A stretch of DNA of 28,215 bases from Methylocystaceae bacterium UBA5192 (GCA_002412985.1 DHWC01000002.1:1-28215); one strand, 5' to 3'. Shown: positions 1 to 7,970, numbered from the stretch's first letter. A program made the numbers and translations. The notes: generated from the letters alone by a model not told the origin.

Positions 1-1259
1 ATCGCGCGCTTGTTGATGCGTTCGGCGGATTGTTTGAACAGCTCGCTGAGGTAAGGAGTCTTTATACCAGCTGGCGCAGTGCGGTGCGGCTTAGCGCCGA
101 TGAAGAAGCGCGCATTCAAAAAGCCAAGTTAGATGCTGATTATTTGCGGCACGCACATGCTGAACTTTCTTCATTAAATGCTCAACCAGGTGAAGAAGAA
201 TTATTGGCGCAAAGACGTCAGTTTATGCAAAGAGCTGAGAAAGTTGCCACTGATATCCGCGACGCTCTTTCGGCCTTTATTAATGACTCATCGCCTGCAA
301 GCGAGATCGCTCAAACTGCGAGAAGATTAGAACGGAAACTTAAATCTGCACCAGAAATTTTAGAACCGCCTGCTCGTGCTCTTACGCAAGCGGTGGATGC
401 TTTAGCAAGCGCTGAGTTAGCTTTAGAGCAAGCCTTAAGTGAGACCGCCTTTGAGCCCGCCGAACTTGAGCTTGTCGAGGAAAGACTTTTTGCTCTGCGA
501 GCAGCGGGACGGAAATATAATGTTTCAGTTGAGCAATTACCTCATCTGACGTTGAAGTTTGCGGACGAAATTACAGCATTGGACGCTTCAGAAGCCAGGT
601 TGGCGACGCTTCGCGCAGAAAGCGAACAAGCGCAGCGTGCATATTTTACAGCAGCGCGCAGCCTATCGGATTTGCGTCAAAAAGCATCTGAACGATTAAA
701 TCAATTGGTGGATGCGGAACTTCGTCCGTTGCGACTTGATGGCGCGCGGTTTATGGCTCAGGTTTCTAGCGATCCGCAAAACGGCGGCGCCGAGGGCATA
801 GATCATATCGAATTTTGGGTTCAAACTAACCCGGGCGCAAGGGCAGGACCTTTAATGAAAGTAGCCTCAGGGGGAGAACTTGCGCGCTTCATGCTCGCCC
901 TGAAAGCGGTTCTGTCTGATCGCGGATCGGCGCCAACTTTGGTGTTTGATGAAATTGATACCGGCGTTGGAGGGGCGGTAGCAGACGCTATTGGTCAGCG
1001 TCTGTCGCGTCTTGCAACGCGCGCGCAGGTTCTTGCGGTTACACATGCGCCACAAGTCGCAGCGCGGGCAGGGCGTCATTTGCATATCCGCAAAGGCGCT
1101 TTAGCTAAATCCTTGACTAAAGAGCCAAGCGTTGTCACTCGCGTCGCCGTTCTGGACGAGATGCAAAGACGTGAAGAGATCGCTCGGATGCTATCAGGCG
1201 CTGCAATAACAGATGAAGCTCGCGCCGCTGCGGCTCAGCTTATAAAAAATTCCAAATGA
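1..1259 (+). CDS. recN: DNA repair protein RecN, C-terminal part (5' end outside window)
   Basis: The frame is open from base 3 to a TGA at 1257-1259, and the first visible residues (RALVDAFGG) match the middle of RecN, so the gene begins upstream of the window. RecN is an SMC-like ATPase that binds DNA ends and supports recombinational double-strand break repair. Visible are a long charged, Ala/Glu/Leu-rich coiled-coil stretch (about bases 60-700), the ABC signature SGGELARFMLALKAV (near 865-910) and the Walker B/D-loop VFDEIDTGVGG (near 940-975), followed by the QVLAVTHAPQVAA switch-histidine segment. About 420 residues of an expected ~550 are present; the N-terminal Walker A half is missing only because of the window edge. 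No frameshift is visible. The family assignment is firm. Confidence 0.95.
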   Translation, partial: RALVDAFGGLFEQLAEVRSLYTSWRSAVRLSADEEARIQKAKLDADYLRHAHAELSSLNAQPGEEELLAQRRQFMQRAEKVATDIRDALSAFINDSSPASEIAQTARRLERKLKSAPEILEPPARALTQAVDALASAELALEQALSETAFEPAELELVEERLFALRAAGRKYNVSVEQLPHLTLKFADEITALDASEARLATLRAESEQAQRAYFTAARSLSDLRQKASERLNQLVDAELRPLRLDGARFMAQVSSDPQNGGAEGIDHIEFWVQTNPGARAGPLMKVASGGELARFMLALKAVLSDRGSAPTLVFDEIDTGVGGAVADAIGQRLSRLATRAQVLAVTHAPQVAARAGRHLHIRKGALAKSLTKEPSVVTRVAVLDEMQRREEIARMLSGAAITDEARAAAAQLIKNSK

Positions 1260-1302
1260 GCGCTTATTATGCCGATGTTTGCCTAATTGAGCGCACTAGA
1301 AA

Positions 1303-1617
1303 ATGATGCCCCATAAAATTGTCGTTACCATCAATCACAAGCTTGATGCAGAGTTCGTTAGAAGACGGGTTGAGGCGCGATTAGACCAGTTGCGTCGGGA
1401 TTATGTCGAAAAAATTGCTCGCTGCGATATTTCTTGGTCAGGGAATGTTGCAACTATTCAAGCGAGCGCGTTGGGCCATAGCGTGTTAACGCAAATTTTT
1501 TTAACTGAGAAACAGGTGCGCATAGAGGCGTCTTTGCCTTGGATGCTGGCTAGTTTGTCTGGAAAAATTGAAAACTTAATTATGAAAAACGCCAAGGATA
1601 CGCTTACTAAAAATTAA
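1303..1617 (+). CDS. Polyhydroxyalkanoic acid system family protein (PHA granule region type)
   Basis: A 104-residue basic soluble protein beginning with ATG ATG 43 bp after recN. The sequence resembles the small PHA_gran_rgn family (PF09650): an N-terminal IVVTINHKLDAEFVRRRVEARLDQL helix-strand pattern, a central beta region, and the closing LPWMLASLSGKIENLI motif. Members are often encoded near polyhydroxyalkanoate genes in proteobacteria but their biochemical role is unknown, and no PHA gene is visible here. No signal peptide or membrane segment is present. It could be cotranscribed with recN. The family call is by recall of the motif pattern, so a profile search would settle it. Confidence 0.65.
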   Translation: MMPHKIVVTINHKLDAEFVRRRVEARLDQLRRDYVEKIARCDISWSGNVATIQASALGHSVLTQIFLTEKQVRIEASLPWMLASLSGKIENLIMKNAKDTLTKN

Positions 1618-1632
1618 CAGTACTTCAAAAGT

Positions 1633-2577
1633 CTAGTTAGTTTTCTTCTGATTTTGTCGACCAAAATCTGGCGATGGCGTATCTTGTCCTTGCTCTATAA
1701 TCGATTGCCGAATAATTCGTGTACGCGAAAAGAATGCGCTTAAGCTATCGCCATCTCCGTGTCGAATCATTCGCTGTAATGCGCTGAGATCCTCATTAAA
1801 CCTGCCTAACATTTCCAGAACTGCGTCGCGATTATTTAGAAAAATATCCCGCCACATAATTGGGTCAGAGGCCGCGATGCGGGTAAAGTCACGAAAGCCT
1901 GAGGCGGAAAATTTAATGACTTCTGAGCGTGTTTGTTCGCCAAAATCATCCGCTGTCCCAACAATATTGTAGGCGATAAGGTGAGGTAGATGGCTTGTCA
2001 GAGCAAGAACTTTGTCATGATGCTCGGGGCTCATTGTTTCAACTTTTGCGCCAATACCTTCCCAAAATAAGGCGAGCTGCTGTACTTTAGAGGCATTGGC
2101 GTTTTGCTCAGGAGTCAAAATACACCAGCGATTTTGAAAGAGCGTTGAAAAACCCGAATCTGGTCCTGAAAATTCAGTTCCTGCAATTGGATGCGCTGGA
2201 ATAAAGTGGACGTGTGTTGGTAAATGTGGCGTGACTTGACGGACGACCGCTGCCTTGACCGAGCCAACATCAGAGACGATGGCGTCTTTTTGGAGAAAGG
2301 GTGCGATTTCTTTTGCAACGCGACCACAGGCGCCGACTGGCGTGCAAATAATGATGAGGTCGGCGCCTTCTATAGCGTGTCCTATCCCGCCAATTTTTGA
2401 GTCTGCCAGGTTTAGCGCTTGAACGCGTTCCATCACGGAGGGTTGAGCGTCATAAATTGAAATGCTTCGCGTAACATTAAACTGACGCGCTGCGCGCGCA
2501 ATTGAAGAGCCAATCAAGCCGCATCCGATAATTGCGAGCTTTTCAAATAAGGGAGGCTGTGCGCTCAAGCTACTCAT
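1633..2577 (-). CDS. tyrC: Prephenate/arogenate dehydrogenase family protein
   Basis: This 314-residue protein is an NAD(P)-dependent dehydrogenase of the TyrA family, which oxidatively decarboxylates prephenate or arogenate on the way to tyrosine. The N-terminal Rossmann fold shows the dinucleotide loop IIGCGLIGSS (residues 17-24), followed by DLIIICTPVGA, SDVGSVKAAVV, HFIPAHPIAGTEFSG (catalytic His region) and LTSHLPHLIAYNIV, in the order typical for the family. There is no N-terminal chorismate mutase domain; that activity is encoded two genes upstream in the same operon. It starts 8 bp after the hisC stop, so it is the last gene of a coupled operon. The sequence cannot tell whether prephenate or arogenate is preferred. 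Confidence 0.93.
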   Translation of the reverse strand: MSSLSAQPPLFEKLAIIGCGLIGSSIARAARQFNVTRSISIYDAQPSVMERVQALNLADSKIGGIGHAIEGADLIIICTPVGACGRVAKEIAPFLQKDAIVSDVGSVKAAVVRQVTPHLPTHVHFIPAHPIAGTEFSGPDSGFSTLFQNRWCILTPEQNANASKVQQLALFWEGIGAKVETMSPEHHDKVLALTSHLPHLIAYNIVGTADDFGEQTRSEVIKFSASGFRDFTRIAASDPIMWRDIFLNNRDAVLEMLGRFNEDLSALQRMIRHGDGDSLSAFFSRTRIIRQSIIEQGQDTPSPDFGRQNQKKTN

Positions 2578-2585
2578 GTCGAAAA

Positions 2586-3689
2586 CTATTTTTTTCCTTC
2601 TTGCATAAATTCTTTTAAGGCGGTGACAACTGCATAATTTGCTTCCTGTCCGCCGACCGTCAGACGTAGAAAGTCAGGCAGTCCATAGGCGGTGATCGCC
2701 CGAAGGATCAGTCCTTTTTTTGTCAGAAACTGATCAGCCTCAACTGCCGTCAAACCCGGCGTAGATGGGAAACGAATGGCGATGAAATTGGCGACGCTAG
2801 GTAAGACCTCAAGTCCAAGCGCTGAAATTTCATTCGTGAGCCATGGCAGCCATTGCGTATTATGGTCGATGGCTTTTTGAAGATGCTCTCTATCGGCTAG
2901 CGCGGCGATGCCTGCCGCAGAGGCGACGCTCGAAATGTTGAAAGGCGGACGTATGCGATTGAGTGCGTCAATTATCGATCTTGGACCATAGCCCCATCCC
3001 AGACGCAGGCCGGCAAGCCCGTAGATTTTAGAGAAAGTACGGGTCATCACAACATTTTCATACTCATCGACAATCGTCACGCCAGAGATATAGTCGGCTG
3101 CAGTGACATATTCCGCATATGCGGCATCTAACACGAGAATAGTTTGTTTTGGCAGCGAGGCGGCAAGCCGCCGAATTTCTTTTTCAGGCAAATAAGAGCC
3201 CGTTGGGTTATTTGGGTTAGCGAGAAAGACGAGTTTTGTTTTGCTCGTCACACAGCTGAGTAGCGCATCGACATCGGCTGTATAATTTTTTTCTGGCGCT
3301 ACCACAGGCCGACCGCCTGCGCTGAGCGTAACAATCTTGTATTCAAGAAAACCATATTGACTATAAAGTCCCTCGTCCTGTGGGCCGATATAGGCAAGCG
3401 CGAGGAGTTCAAGAACTTCATCCGAGCCTGCGCCAGCAATGATGCGAGCTGGATCTAAATTATAGTGTGCGCCAATCGCCTCACGCAGATTACGTGAGGA
3501 GCCTTCAGGATAAAGAGCGGATTCCTCAATCATATCGCGTGCTGCCGCAATAGCCTGGGGCGAGGGTCCTAACGGCGTTTCATTTGCGGAGAGCTTAAAG
3601 GCGCGCGTTGCGCCGGGCGCTGCGCTTTTTCCTGGAACATAGGCGTCAATCGCTAAAACGCCCGGACGCGGAGTCGGTTGATTAGTCAT
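2586..3689 (-). CDS. hisC: Histidinol-phosphate aminotransferase
   Basis: A class I/II PLP aminotransferase of 367 residues. HisC converts imidazole acetol phosphate to histidinol phosphate; in many alphaproteobacteria the enzyme encoded beside tyrosine-pathway genes also transaminates aromatic keto acids. Family signatures are KLSANETPLGPSP near the N-terminus, FLANPNNPTG, VLDAAYAEY and the PLP-lysine segment TRTFSKIYGLAGLRLGWG (Lys221 from the chosen start). The ORF is open further upstream to 3797, but that stretch overlaps the preceding gene and is not HisC-like. The ATG at 3689 has a GGGAG 7-8 bases upstream and lies 4 bp after the stop of the chorismate mutase gene, so I chose it. The middle gene of a three-gene operon. 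Confidence 0.94.
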   Translation of the reverse strand: MTNQPTPRPGVLAIDAYVPGKSAAPGATRAFKLSANETPLGPSPQAIAAARDMIEESALYPEGSSRNLREAIGAHYNLDPARIIAGAGSDEVLELLALAYIGPQDEGLYSQYGFLEYKIVTLSAGGRPVVAPEKNYTADVDALLSCVTSKTKLVFLANPNNPTGSYLPEKEIRRLAASLPKQTILVLDAAYAEYVTAADYISGVTIVDEYENVVMTRTFSKIYGLAGLRLGWGYGPRSIIDALNRIRPPFNISSVASAAGIAALADREHLQKAIDHNTQWLPWLTNEISALGLEVLPSVANFIAIRFPSTPGLTAVEADQFLTKKGLILRAITAYGLPDFLRLTVGGQEANYAVVTALKEFMQEGKK

Positions 3690-3693
3690 GGCC

Positions 3694-4557
3694 TCATCTC
3701 CCTGGCGCAAAGACGCCGCTTCGCGCGCGCGATAATTCATAGCGCTGAGCATGACTCCCGATTGAAGATACGGAGGCGTTCGCCATGGCTTGCGCAAAGC
3801 GTTTGGCTTCGATGCGACCGGGAGCGGCGACCATTAATGATAATCCTCCAGCATGTGGCGCGCTGGCGACAATTTCTCCTTCAAGCTCAGATATGATGGC
3901 AGGAATGGAATGCGACCACTCTGGTAAATGAATGGCATGAAGTAGAATATCGTGCGAGGCTGCTTCGCTTGCGGCGCAAGCAAGGATAAATACCGGTAAA
4001 CCTGCAGGATGGTCTGGTCGCTCGACGAAAGGCAGGCGCGCAATAATTTTTGGCGCATCTTCGCCAATGAGACGTGTCCACCAAGCTCCGTCGCCGGTAG
4101 CGCCCGTCGCCCTCAATACTCCTAGATCGCCCTTAGATTTAGCGACCGCGTCAATGACAGCGTCGGCGCCATGATGCGCGACATAAGGAACAGTAAAGCC
4201 AAAGTGAAATCGCGCGCTATCGCGTATCTGAGCGTCGCCGCCTGAGTCATCTGCGTGGACGCAATAGTTATTTTGAACATATGTGAAGGTCGAGACAATA
4301 ACGCGCCATACGCCTTCGACGGCGTCAACGGGCAGTAGCCCACGATGCCGTTCAACGAGCGCGCGCATCATTTGCGCCTCTCTCTCTGGCCGAAAAGCGC
4401 ATCCCCCGCCTTGGGCGCGTTTGACAGCAATGAGCCGATCAATAATCTCTCCGCGTGCGATAAGTAACCGGTGCATTTCGAGATCGATGCGATCAATCTC
4501 GGCGCGTAATTGGGTTAGGGCATCTACAGCAGGGGGTGAGGTCGGCTGGTCTGGCAT
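3694..4557 (-). CDS. AroQ-type chorismate mutase with a C-terminal domain of unknown role
   Basis: A 287-residue protein whose first ~95 residues form an AroQ (type II, all-helical) chorismate mutase: LRAEIDRIDLEMHRLLIARG, then a helix with AVKRAQ and FRPEREAQMM, matching the conserved Arg/Lys/Glu pattern for chorismate-to-prephenate rearrangement. The remaining ~190 residues look like a separate alpha/beta domain; I see none of the catalytic TRF motif of prephenate dehydratase and no clear ACT domain. Bifunctional-looking proteins of this length are common beside hisC in Hyphomicrobiales. An upstream extension to 4653 is open, but its sequence is unlike the family, so the ATG at 4557 (MPDQPTSPP) is preferred although its ribosome binding site is weak. 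It is the first gene of the operon and supplies prephenate to the dehydrogenase encoded downstream. Confidence 0.85.
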   Translation of the reverse strand: MPDQPTSPPAVDALTQLRAEIDRIDLEMHRLLIARGEIIDRLIAVKRAQGGGCAFRPEREAQMMRALVERHRGLLPVDAVEGVWRVIVSTFTYVQNNYCVHADDSGGDAQIRDSARFHFGFTVPYVAHHGADAVIDAVAKSKGDLGVLRATGATGDGAWWTRLIGEDAPKIIARLPFVERPDHPAGLPVFILACAASEAASHDILLHAIHLPEWSHSIPAIISELEGEIVASAPHAGGLSLMVAAPGRIEAKRFAQAMANASVSSIGSHAQRYELSRARSGVFAPGR

Positions 4558-4567
4558 GGAGACTGTC

Positions 4568-4606
4568 TTAGAGCATGTTCCCCTAAAGTTGAAAGCCTTT
4601 TGATGT
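4568..4606. repeat. Possible degenerate copy of a Rhizobiales intergenic GAGCATG-type element
   Basis: In the leader of the chorismate mutase gene the + strand reads TTAGAGCATGTTCCCCTAAA, followed by GTTGAAAGCCTTTT. From memory this resembles one arm of an abundant imperfect-palindromic intergenic repeat of Rhizobiales (TAGAGCATG ... AAGTGTGAAGCGGTTTT). The second arm is not obvious. Only one copy is present in this window, so the repeat status is an inference. Confidence 0.25.
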
Positions 4607-4654
4607 GTTTTAATCGCTGGTCGATCCTCCCGCTGGCGATGATCGTTTACCAAT

Positions 4655-4680
4655 ATGATTTGGGCCTTGCCCTAAATCAT
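4655..4680. repeat. Inverted repeat/hairpin between two divergent genes
   Basis: ATGATTTGGGC and GCCCTAAATCAT form a near-perfect stem (11 pairs with one bulged base) around a 3-base CTT loop. It lies between the divergent chorismate mutase and SHMT-like genes, 46 bp upstream of the latter. It is not followed by a T-tract in either direction, so a terminator is unlikely; an operator, a cruciform or part of an intergenic repeat is possible. Confidence 0.45.
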
Positions 4681-4726
4681 GAATGGGGTTTGCTTACGCG
4701 AGAAAAAATCAATTTGGGGGTAAGGC

Positions 4727-5986
4727 GTGACTTGGCGGCAAGGCGGCTATTTTTCAGCTGGATTAGAGAGTGATCCAGAATTGTTTGATCTTATTGAGGG
4801 GGAGCTCAAGCGTCAGCGCAATGGCATTGAATTAATTGCCTCTGAGAATCTTGTTTCTCGATGCGTCCTTGCCGCTCAGGGTTCCGTATTAACCAATAAG
4901 ACCGTCGAAGGAGCGGTTTTTAAGCGCTACTATGGCGGCGCAGTTTATGCAGATGAAATTGAAGCCTTAGCAATTACGCGCGCTTGCAAATTATTCAACT
5001 GCCGCTTCGCTAATGTGCAGCCTCATTCAGGCACAAATGCCAATGCAGGCGTTTTGCTGGGATTACTCGAACTCGGGGCGCCAATCTTATCAATGAACAT
5101 CTCAGCTGGCGGCCATATTAGTCATGGACATCCAGCAACATTGACGGGGCGCGATTACGCGGTCACGCATTATGGGGTTAGTCGCCAGACAGAGCGTATT
5201 GACTTAGATGAGGTGCGGGATTTGGCTATAAAAACTCGACCGCATCTTATCATAGCTGGGGGGTCGGCCTATCCAAGAGAAATAGATTTTTATCACTTAC
5301 GACAAATTGCAGATGAGATTGGCGCCTATCTCATGGTGGATATGGCTCATTTTGCAGGACTTGTGGCCTCTCGTCTTTATCCTGACCCTCTGCTGCACGC
5401 GCATGTTGTTACGACGACCACTTATAAGTCTCTGCGCGGCGCGCGGGGCGGCATGGTTTTGTGGAATGACGCTGATCTCACGCAAAAGATTAATCAAGGA
5501 ATTTTCCCTGGCGTACAAGGGTCGGTGATGTTGCATGCTGTAGCAGGAAAGGCTGCCTGTTTCGGTGAAGCGCTGCGTGAGGAGTTTAGTCTTTATAATA
5601 ACCAAGCGCAGCATGCCGCAGCTTTATTAGCGCAGAAATTATCCGCAGGCGGAGCCAGAATTGTAACGGGCGGAACCGATACAACATTAGTTCTAGTTGA
5701 TCTTACCGAGTTCAATATAACAGGAGATACCGCGGCAAAGGCGCTTGAGCTTGCAGGCTTGGCGGTTAATAAAAATCTTATTCCATTTGATCAGCGTAGT
5801 CCCGAATCGCCGTCTGGGTTGCGTCTTTCAACAAATGCTGGCGTTGCGCGTGGTTTTGGCGTCAGTGAGTTCGCGACGATCGGAGAATGGATTACGCGCA
5901 TTTTGCATAATCCCGGAAATATGCTGGAGATTAAAACAATAGCTCATGCAGTATCGACGCTTTGCGCTGCATTTCCGATTTATTGA
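4727..5986 (+). CDS. Divergent serine hydroxymethyltransferase paralogue, possibly alpha-methylserine type
   Basis: A 419-residue fold-type I PLP enzyme clearly of the SHMT family: IELIASENLVS, KRYYGG, QPHSGTNANAGV, YLMVDMAHFAG (Asp205, His208), the PLP-lysine region TTTTYKSLRGARGG (Lys234) and the substrate-carboxylate Arg in SGLRLSTNAG. SHMT moves a hydroxymethyl group between serine and tetrahydrofolate. Key departures: canonical NKYAEGYPGKRYYGG is here NKTVEGAVFKRYYGG, so active-site Tyr55 (E. coli numbering) is Thr59, with Glu57 kept as Glu61; the His before the PLP lysine is Tyr233. From memory, a Thr at position 55 is found in alpha-methylserine hydroxymethyltransferases, so alpha-substituted amino acids may be the substrate. 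The start is GTG with GGGGGTAAGG upstream. It is probably not the housekeeping GlyA. Confidence 0.85.
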   Translation: MTWRQGGYFSAGLESDPELFDLIEGELKRQRNGIELIASENLVSRCVLAAQGSVLTNKTVEGAVFKRYYGGAVYADEIEALAITRACKLFNCRFANVQPHSGTNANAGVLLGLLELGAPILSMNISAGGHISHGHPATLTGRDYAVTHYGVSRQTERIDLDEVRDLAIKTRPHLIIAGGSAYPREIDFYHLRQIADEIGAYLMVDMAHFAGLVASRLYPDPLLHAHVVTTTTYKSLRGARGGMVLWNDADLTQKINQGIFPGVQGSVMLHAVAGKAACFGEALREEFSLYNNQAQHAAALLAQKLSAGGARIVTGGTDTTLVLVDLTEFNITGDTAAKALELAGLAVNKNLIPFDQRSPESPSGLRLSTNAGVARGFGVSEFATIGEWITRILHNPGNMLEIKTIAHAVSTLCAAFPIY

Positions 5987-6008
5987 CGCGCATTTTTTTA
6001 AACAGAAA

Positions 6009-6040
6009 ACCCCGGGAGACGACTATTTGTCTCCCGGGGT
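6009..6040 (-). terminator. Strong hairpin, intrinsic terminator of glnA (possibly bidirectional)
   Basis: A perfect 12-bp stem, ACCCCGGGAGAC and GTCTCCCGGGGT, encloses an 8-base loop. On the minus strand it is followed by TTTTCTGTTTAAAAAAA, giving the U-rich tail for transcripts coming from glnA, whose stop is 45 bp away. On the plus strand, where the SHMT-like gene ends 23 bp before it, the tail is not U-rich, so termination in that direction would be weaker. Confidence 0.85.
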
Positions 6041-6084
6041 CATAGTATTCATTCATCATAATTTATGACGAAATTCACCGCATC

Positions 6085-7494
6085 TTAGTAGGAATAATAC
6101 ATATCAAACTCTACCGGATGTGGCGTCATTTCGAATCTCATGACGTCTTGCATCTTGAGCTCGATATAAGACTCAATGAAGTCTTTGTTGAAGACGCCGC
6201 CAGCTGTCAGATAGGCGTGATCGGCTTTCAATGAGTCCAGCGCCTCGCGCAGTGAGCCGCAGACAGTTGGGATTGCTTTCAACTCCTCTGGCGGCAGATC
6301 GTAGAGATCCTTATCTGATGGCGCGCCTGGATCAATCTTATTGGCAATGCCGTCGAGGCCGGCCATCAGCATGGCGGCGAAAGCAAGATAAGGATTTGCC
6401 GTTGGATCAGGGAAGCGAACCTCGATACGCTTAGCCTTCGGTCCTGATCCAAATGGAATGCGGCAAGAAGCCGATCGATTGCGAGAGGAATAGGCTAGAA
6501 GGACTGGAGCCTCATATCCTGGAACCAAACGCTTGTATGAGTTGGTTGAGGGATTGGTGAAAGCATTAAGCGACTTAGCATGCTTGATAATGCCGCCAAT
6601 ATACCAAAGGCACTCTTGTGAGAGCCCAGCATATTTATCGCCAGCGAAAACAGGCTTGCCGTCTTTCCAAATAGACTGATGCACATGCATGCCTGAGCCG
6701 TTATCGCCGAAGACAGGTTTGGGCATGAATGTAGCGGTCTTGCCGTAGGAGTGGGCAACTTGATGTATGGCGTATTTATAGATTTGGAGATGATCCGCCA
6801 CAGTTACGAGTGTTTCAAACTTCAAACCTAATTCATGCTGCGCAGAGGCGACTTCATGGTGATGTTTCTCAACCTTGACGCCCATCGCCGCCATAGCGGC
6901 AAGCATTTCGCCGCGCATATCTTGTGCAGAGTCGACTGGCGGGACTGGGAAATAGCCGCCTTTCGTTCTTACGCGGTGTCCGAGATTGCCGCCTTCATAG
7001 GCTGTATCGGCGTTTGAGGGTAATTCTACGGAGTCTAGCGTGAAGCCCGTATTGTATGGATCTGCAGAGAAGCGAACGTCGTCAAAGACGAAGAATTCTG
7101 CTTCCGGTCCAAAAAAGGCTGTATCGCCGATGCCAACCGTTTGGACATGCGCCATGGCTTTTTTTGCGATGCTTCTTGGGTCGCGGTTGTAAGGCTGGCC
7201 CGTCATGGGTTCGACGACATCGCAAACGATAACCATTGTTGGCGCAGCGAAGAAAGGATCCATTGTGGCTGTCGAAAGATCAGGCAGAAGGGTCATGTCT
7301 GACTCATTAATCGCCTTCCAGCCTGCGATCGAAGAGCCGTCGAACATAATGCCTTCGTTCAAAGCATCCTCGTCAACGATCGAAACGTCGAAGGTGACAT
7401 GCTGCCACTTTCCACGCGGATCGGTAAAACGGAAATCGACATATTTGATGTCTTCTTCTTTGATTTGCTTAAGAATTGCCTTCGCAGTCGTCAT
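6085..7494 (-). CDS. glnA: Glutamine synthetase, type I
   Basis: A 469-residue GS I enzyme that joins ammonia to glutamate using ATP; it acts as a cytosolic dodecamer. Visible signatures are FDGSSIAGW near the N-terminus, FGPEAEFFVFDD, the KPVFGDNGSGMHVHQS ATP-binding region, NRSASCRIP and the C-terminal adenylylation loop KDLYDLPPEE with Tyr398, so activity is expected to be tuned by GlnE adenylylation in response to PII. The length is normal and the ATG at 7494 has an AGAGG upstream. It lies 96 bp downstream of glnB on the same strand, the classic alphaproteobacterial pair, and ends at the strong hairpin at 6009-6040. Confidence 0.98.
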   Translation of the reverse strand: MTTAKAILKQIKEEDIKYVDFRFTDPRGKWQHVTFDVSIVDEDALNEGIMFDGSSIAGWKAINESDMTLLPDLSTATMDPFFAAPTMVIVCDVVEPMTGQPYNRDPRSIAKKAMAHVQTVGIGDTAFFGPEAEFFVFDDVRFSADPYNTGFTLDSVELPSNADTAYEGGNLGHRVRTKGGYFPVPPVDSAQDMRGEMLAAMAAMGVKVEKHHHEVASAQHELGLKFETLVTVADHLQIYKYAIHQVAHSYGKTATFMPKPVFGDNGSGMHVHQSIWKDGKPVFAGDKYAGLSQECLWYIGGIIKHAKSLNAFTNPSTNSYKRLVPGYEAPVLLAYSSRNRSASCRIPFGSGPKAKRIEVRFPDPTANPYLAFAAMLMAGLDGIANKIDPGAPSDKDLYDLPPEELKAIPTVCGSLREALDSLKADHAYLTAGGVFNKDFIESYIELKMQDVMRFEMTPHPVEFDMYYSY

Positions 7495-7537
7495 GTTGCT
7501 CTTTGCCTCTCTTATCTGGTCTAGCTTAATGATGGGA

Positions 7538-7554
7538 TCGCTAACAGTTAGCGA
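7538..7554. promoter_or_regulatory. Perfect 8-1-8 palindrome in the glnB-glnA gap
   Basis: TCGCTAAC and GTTAGCGA flank a single A, 44 bp upstream of the glnA ATG. A one-base spacer is too tight for an RNA loop unless inner pairs open, so a protein-binding operator or a short-stem RNA hairpin are both possible. glnA may have its own regulated start site here in addition to read-through from glnB. Confidence 0.4.
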
Positions 7555-7590
7555 ATTAGTTTGACGGAAACACCGGGCGAGCCCGATGAA

Positions 7591-7929
7591 TCAAATCGCG
7601 TCCGCGCCTGACTCGCCGGTACGAATGCGGATTGCGCCTTCAATATTCGAGACAAAAATCTTGCCATCGCCGATGCGGCCGGTTTGTGCAGCGTTGCGAA
7701 TAGCGTCAACCGCTCGCTCGACTGCTTCATCCGCAAGGACGATTTCGATTTTTACCTTTGGGAGGAAATCCACGACATATTCAGCGCCACGATAGAGCTC
7801 GGTATGGCCTTTTTGGCGTCCGAAGCCCTTGGCCTCTGTAACGGTGATTCCTTGCAGTCCAGCCGCCTGCAGAGCTTCTTTGACCTCATCGAGCTTGAAA
7901 GGCTTGATGATCGCCTCAATTTTTTTCAT
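7591..7929 (-). CDS. glnB: Nitrogen regulatory protein PII
   Basis: A 112-residue PII signal protein, a trimeric sensor of 2-oxoglutarate, ATP/ADP and glutamine status. It begins MKKIEAIIKPFKLDEVKEAL. The T-loop carries the uridylylation site Tyr51 in YRGAEYVVDFLPKVKIE, and the B- and C-loop signatures RTGRIGDGKIFV-like (here QTGRIGDGKIFV) and IRIRTGE follow. The full length matches the family. Linkage to glnA rather than amtB supports GlnB over GlnK. A preceding hairpin (7947-7970) lies in its leader. Confidence 0.98.
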   Translation of the reverse strand: MKKIEAIIKPFKLDEVKEALQAAGLQGITVTEAKGFGRQKGHTELYRGAEYVVDFLPKVKIEIVLADEAVERAVDAIRNAAQTGRIGDGKIFVSNIEGAIRIRTGESGADAI

Positions 7930-7946
7930 GTTTTTTCCCTACGCAA

Positions 7947-7970
7947 CGCAAAACGCCTAGGGCGTTTGCG
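7947..7970 (-). promoter_or_regulatory. Hairpin in the glnB 5' leader
   Basis: AAACGCC and GGCGTTT pair around TAG, extended by CGC/GCG with one bulged A, 18 bases upstream of the glnB start codon. It may influence translation or mRNA stability. I looked for a sigma-54 -24/-12 element in the 189-bp gap behind glnB and found no convincing one. Confidence 0.35.

Noticed and set aside
3690..3797. N-terminal extension of HisC overlapping the chorismate mutase gene
   Set aside because: The extension is not HisC-like, and a good ribosome binding site precedes the internal ATG at 3689.
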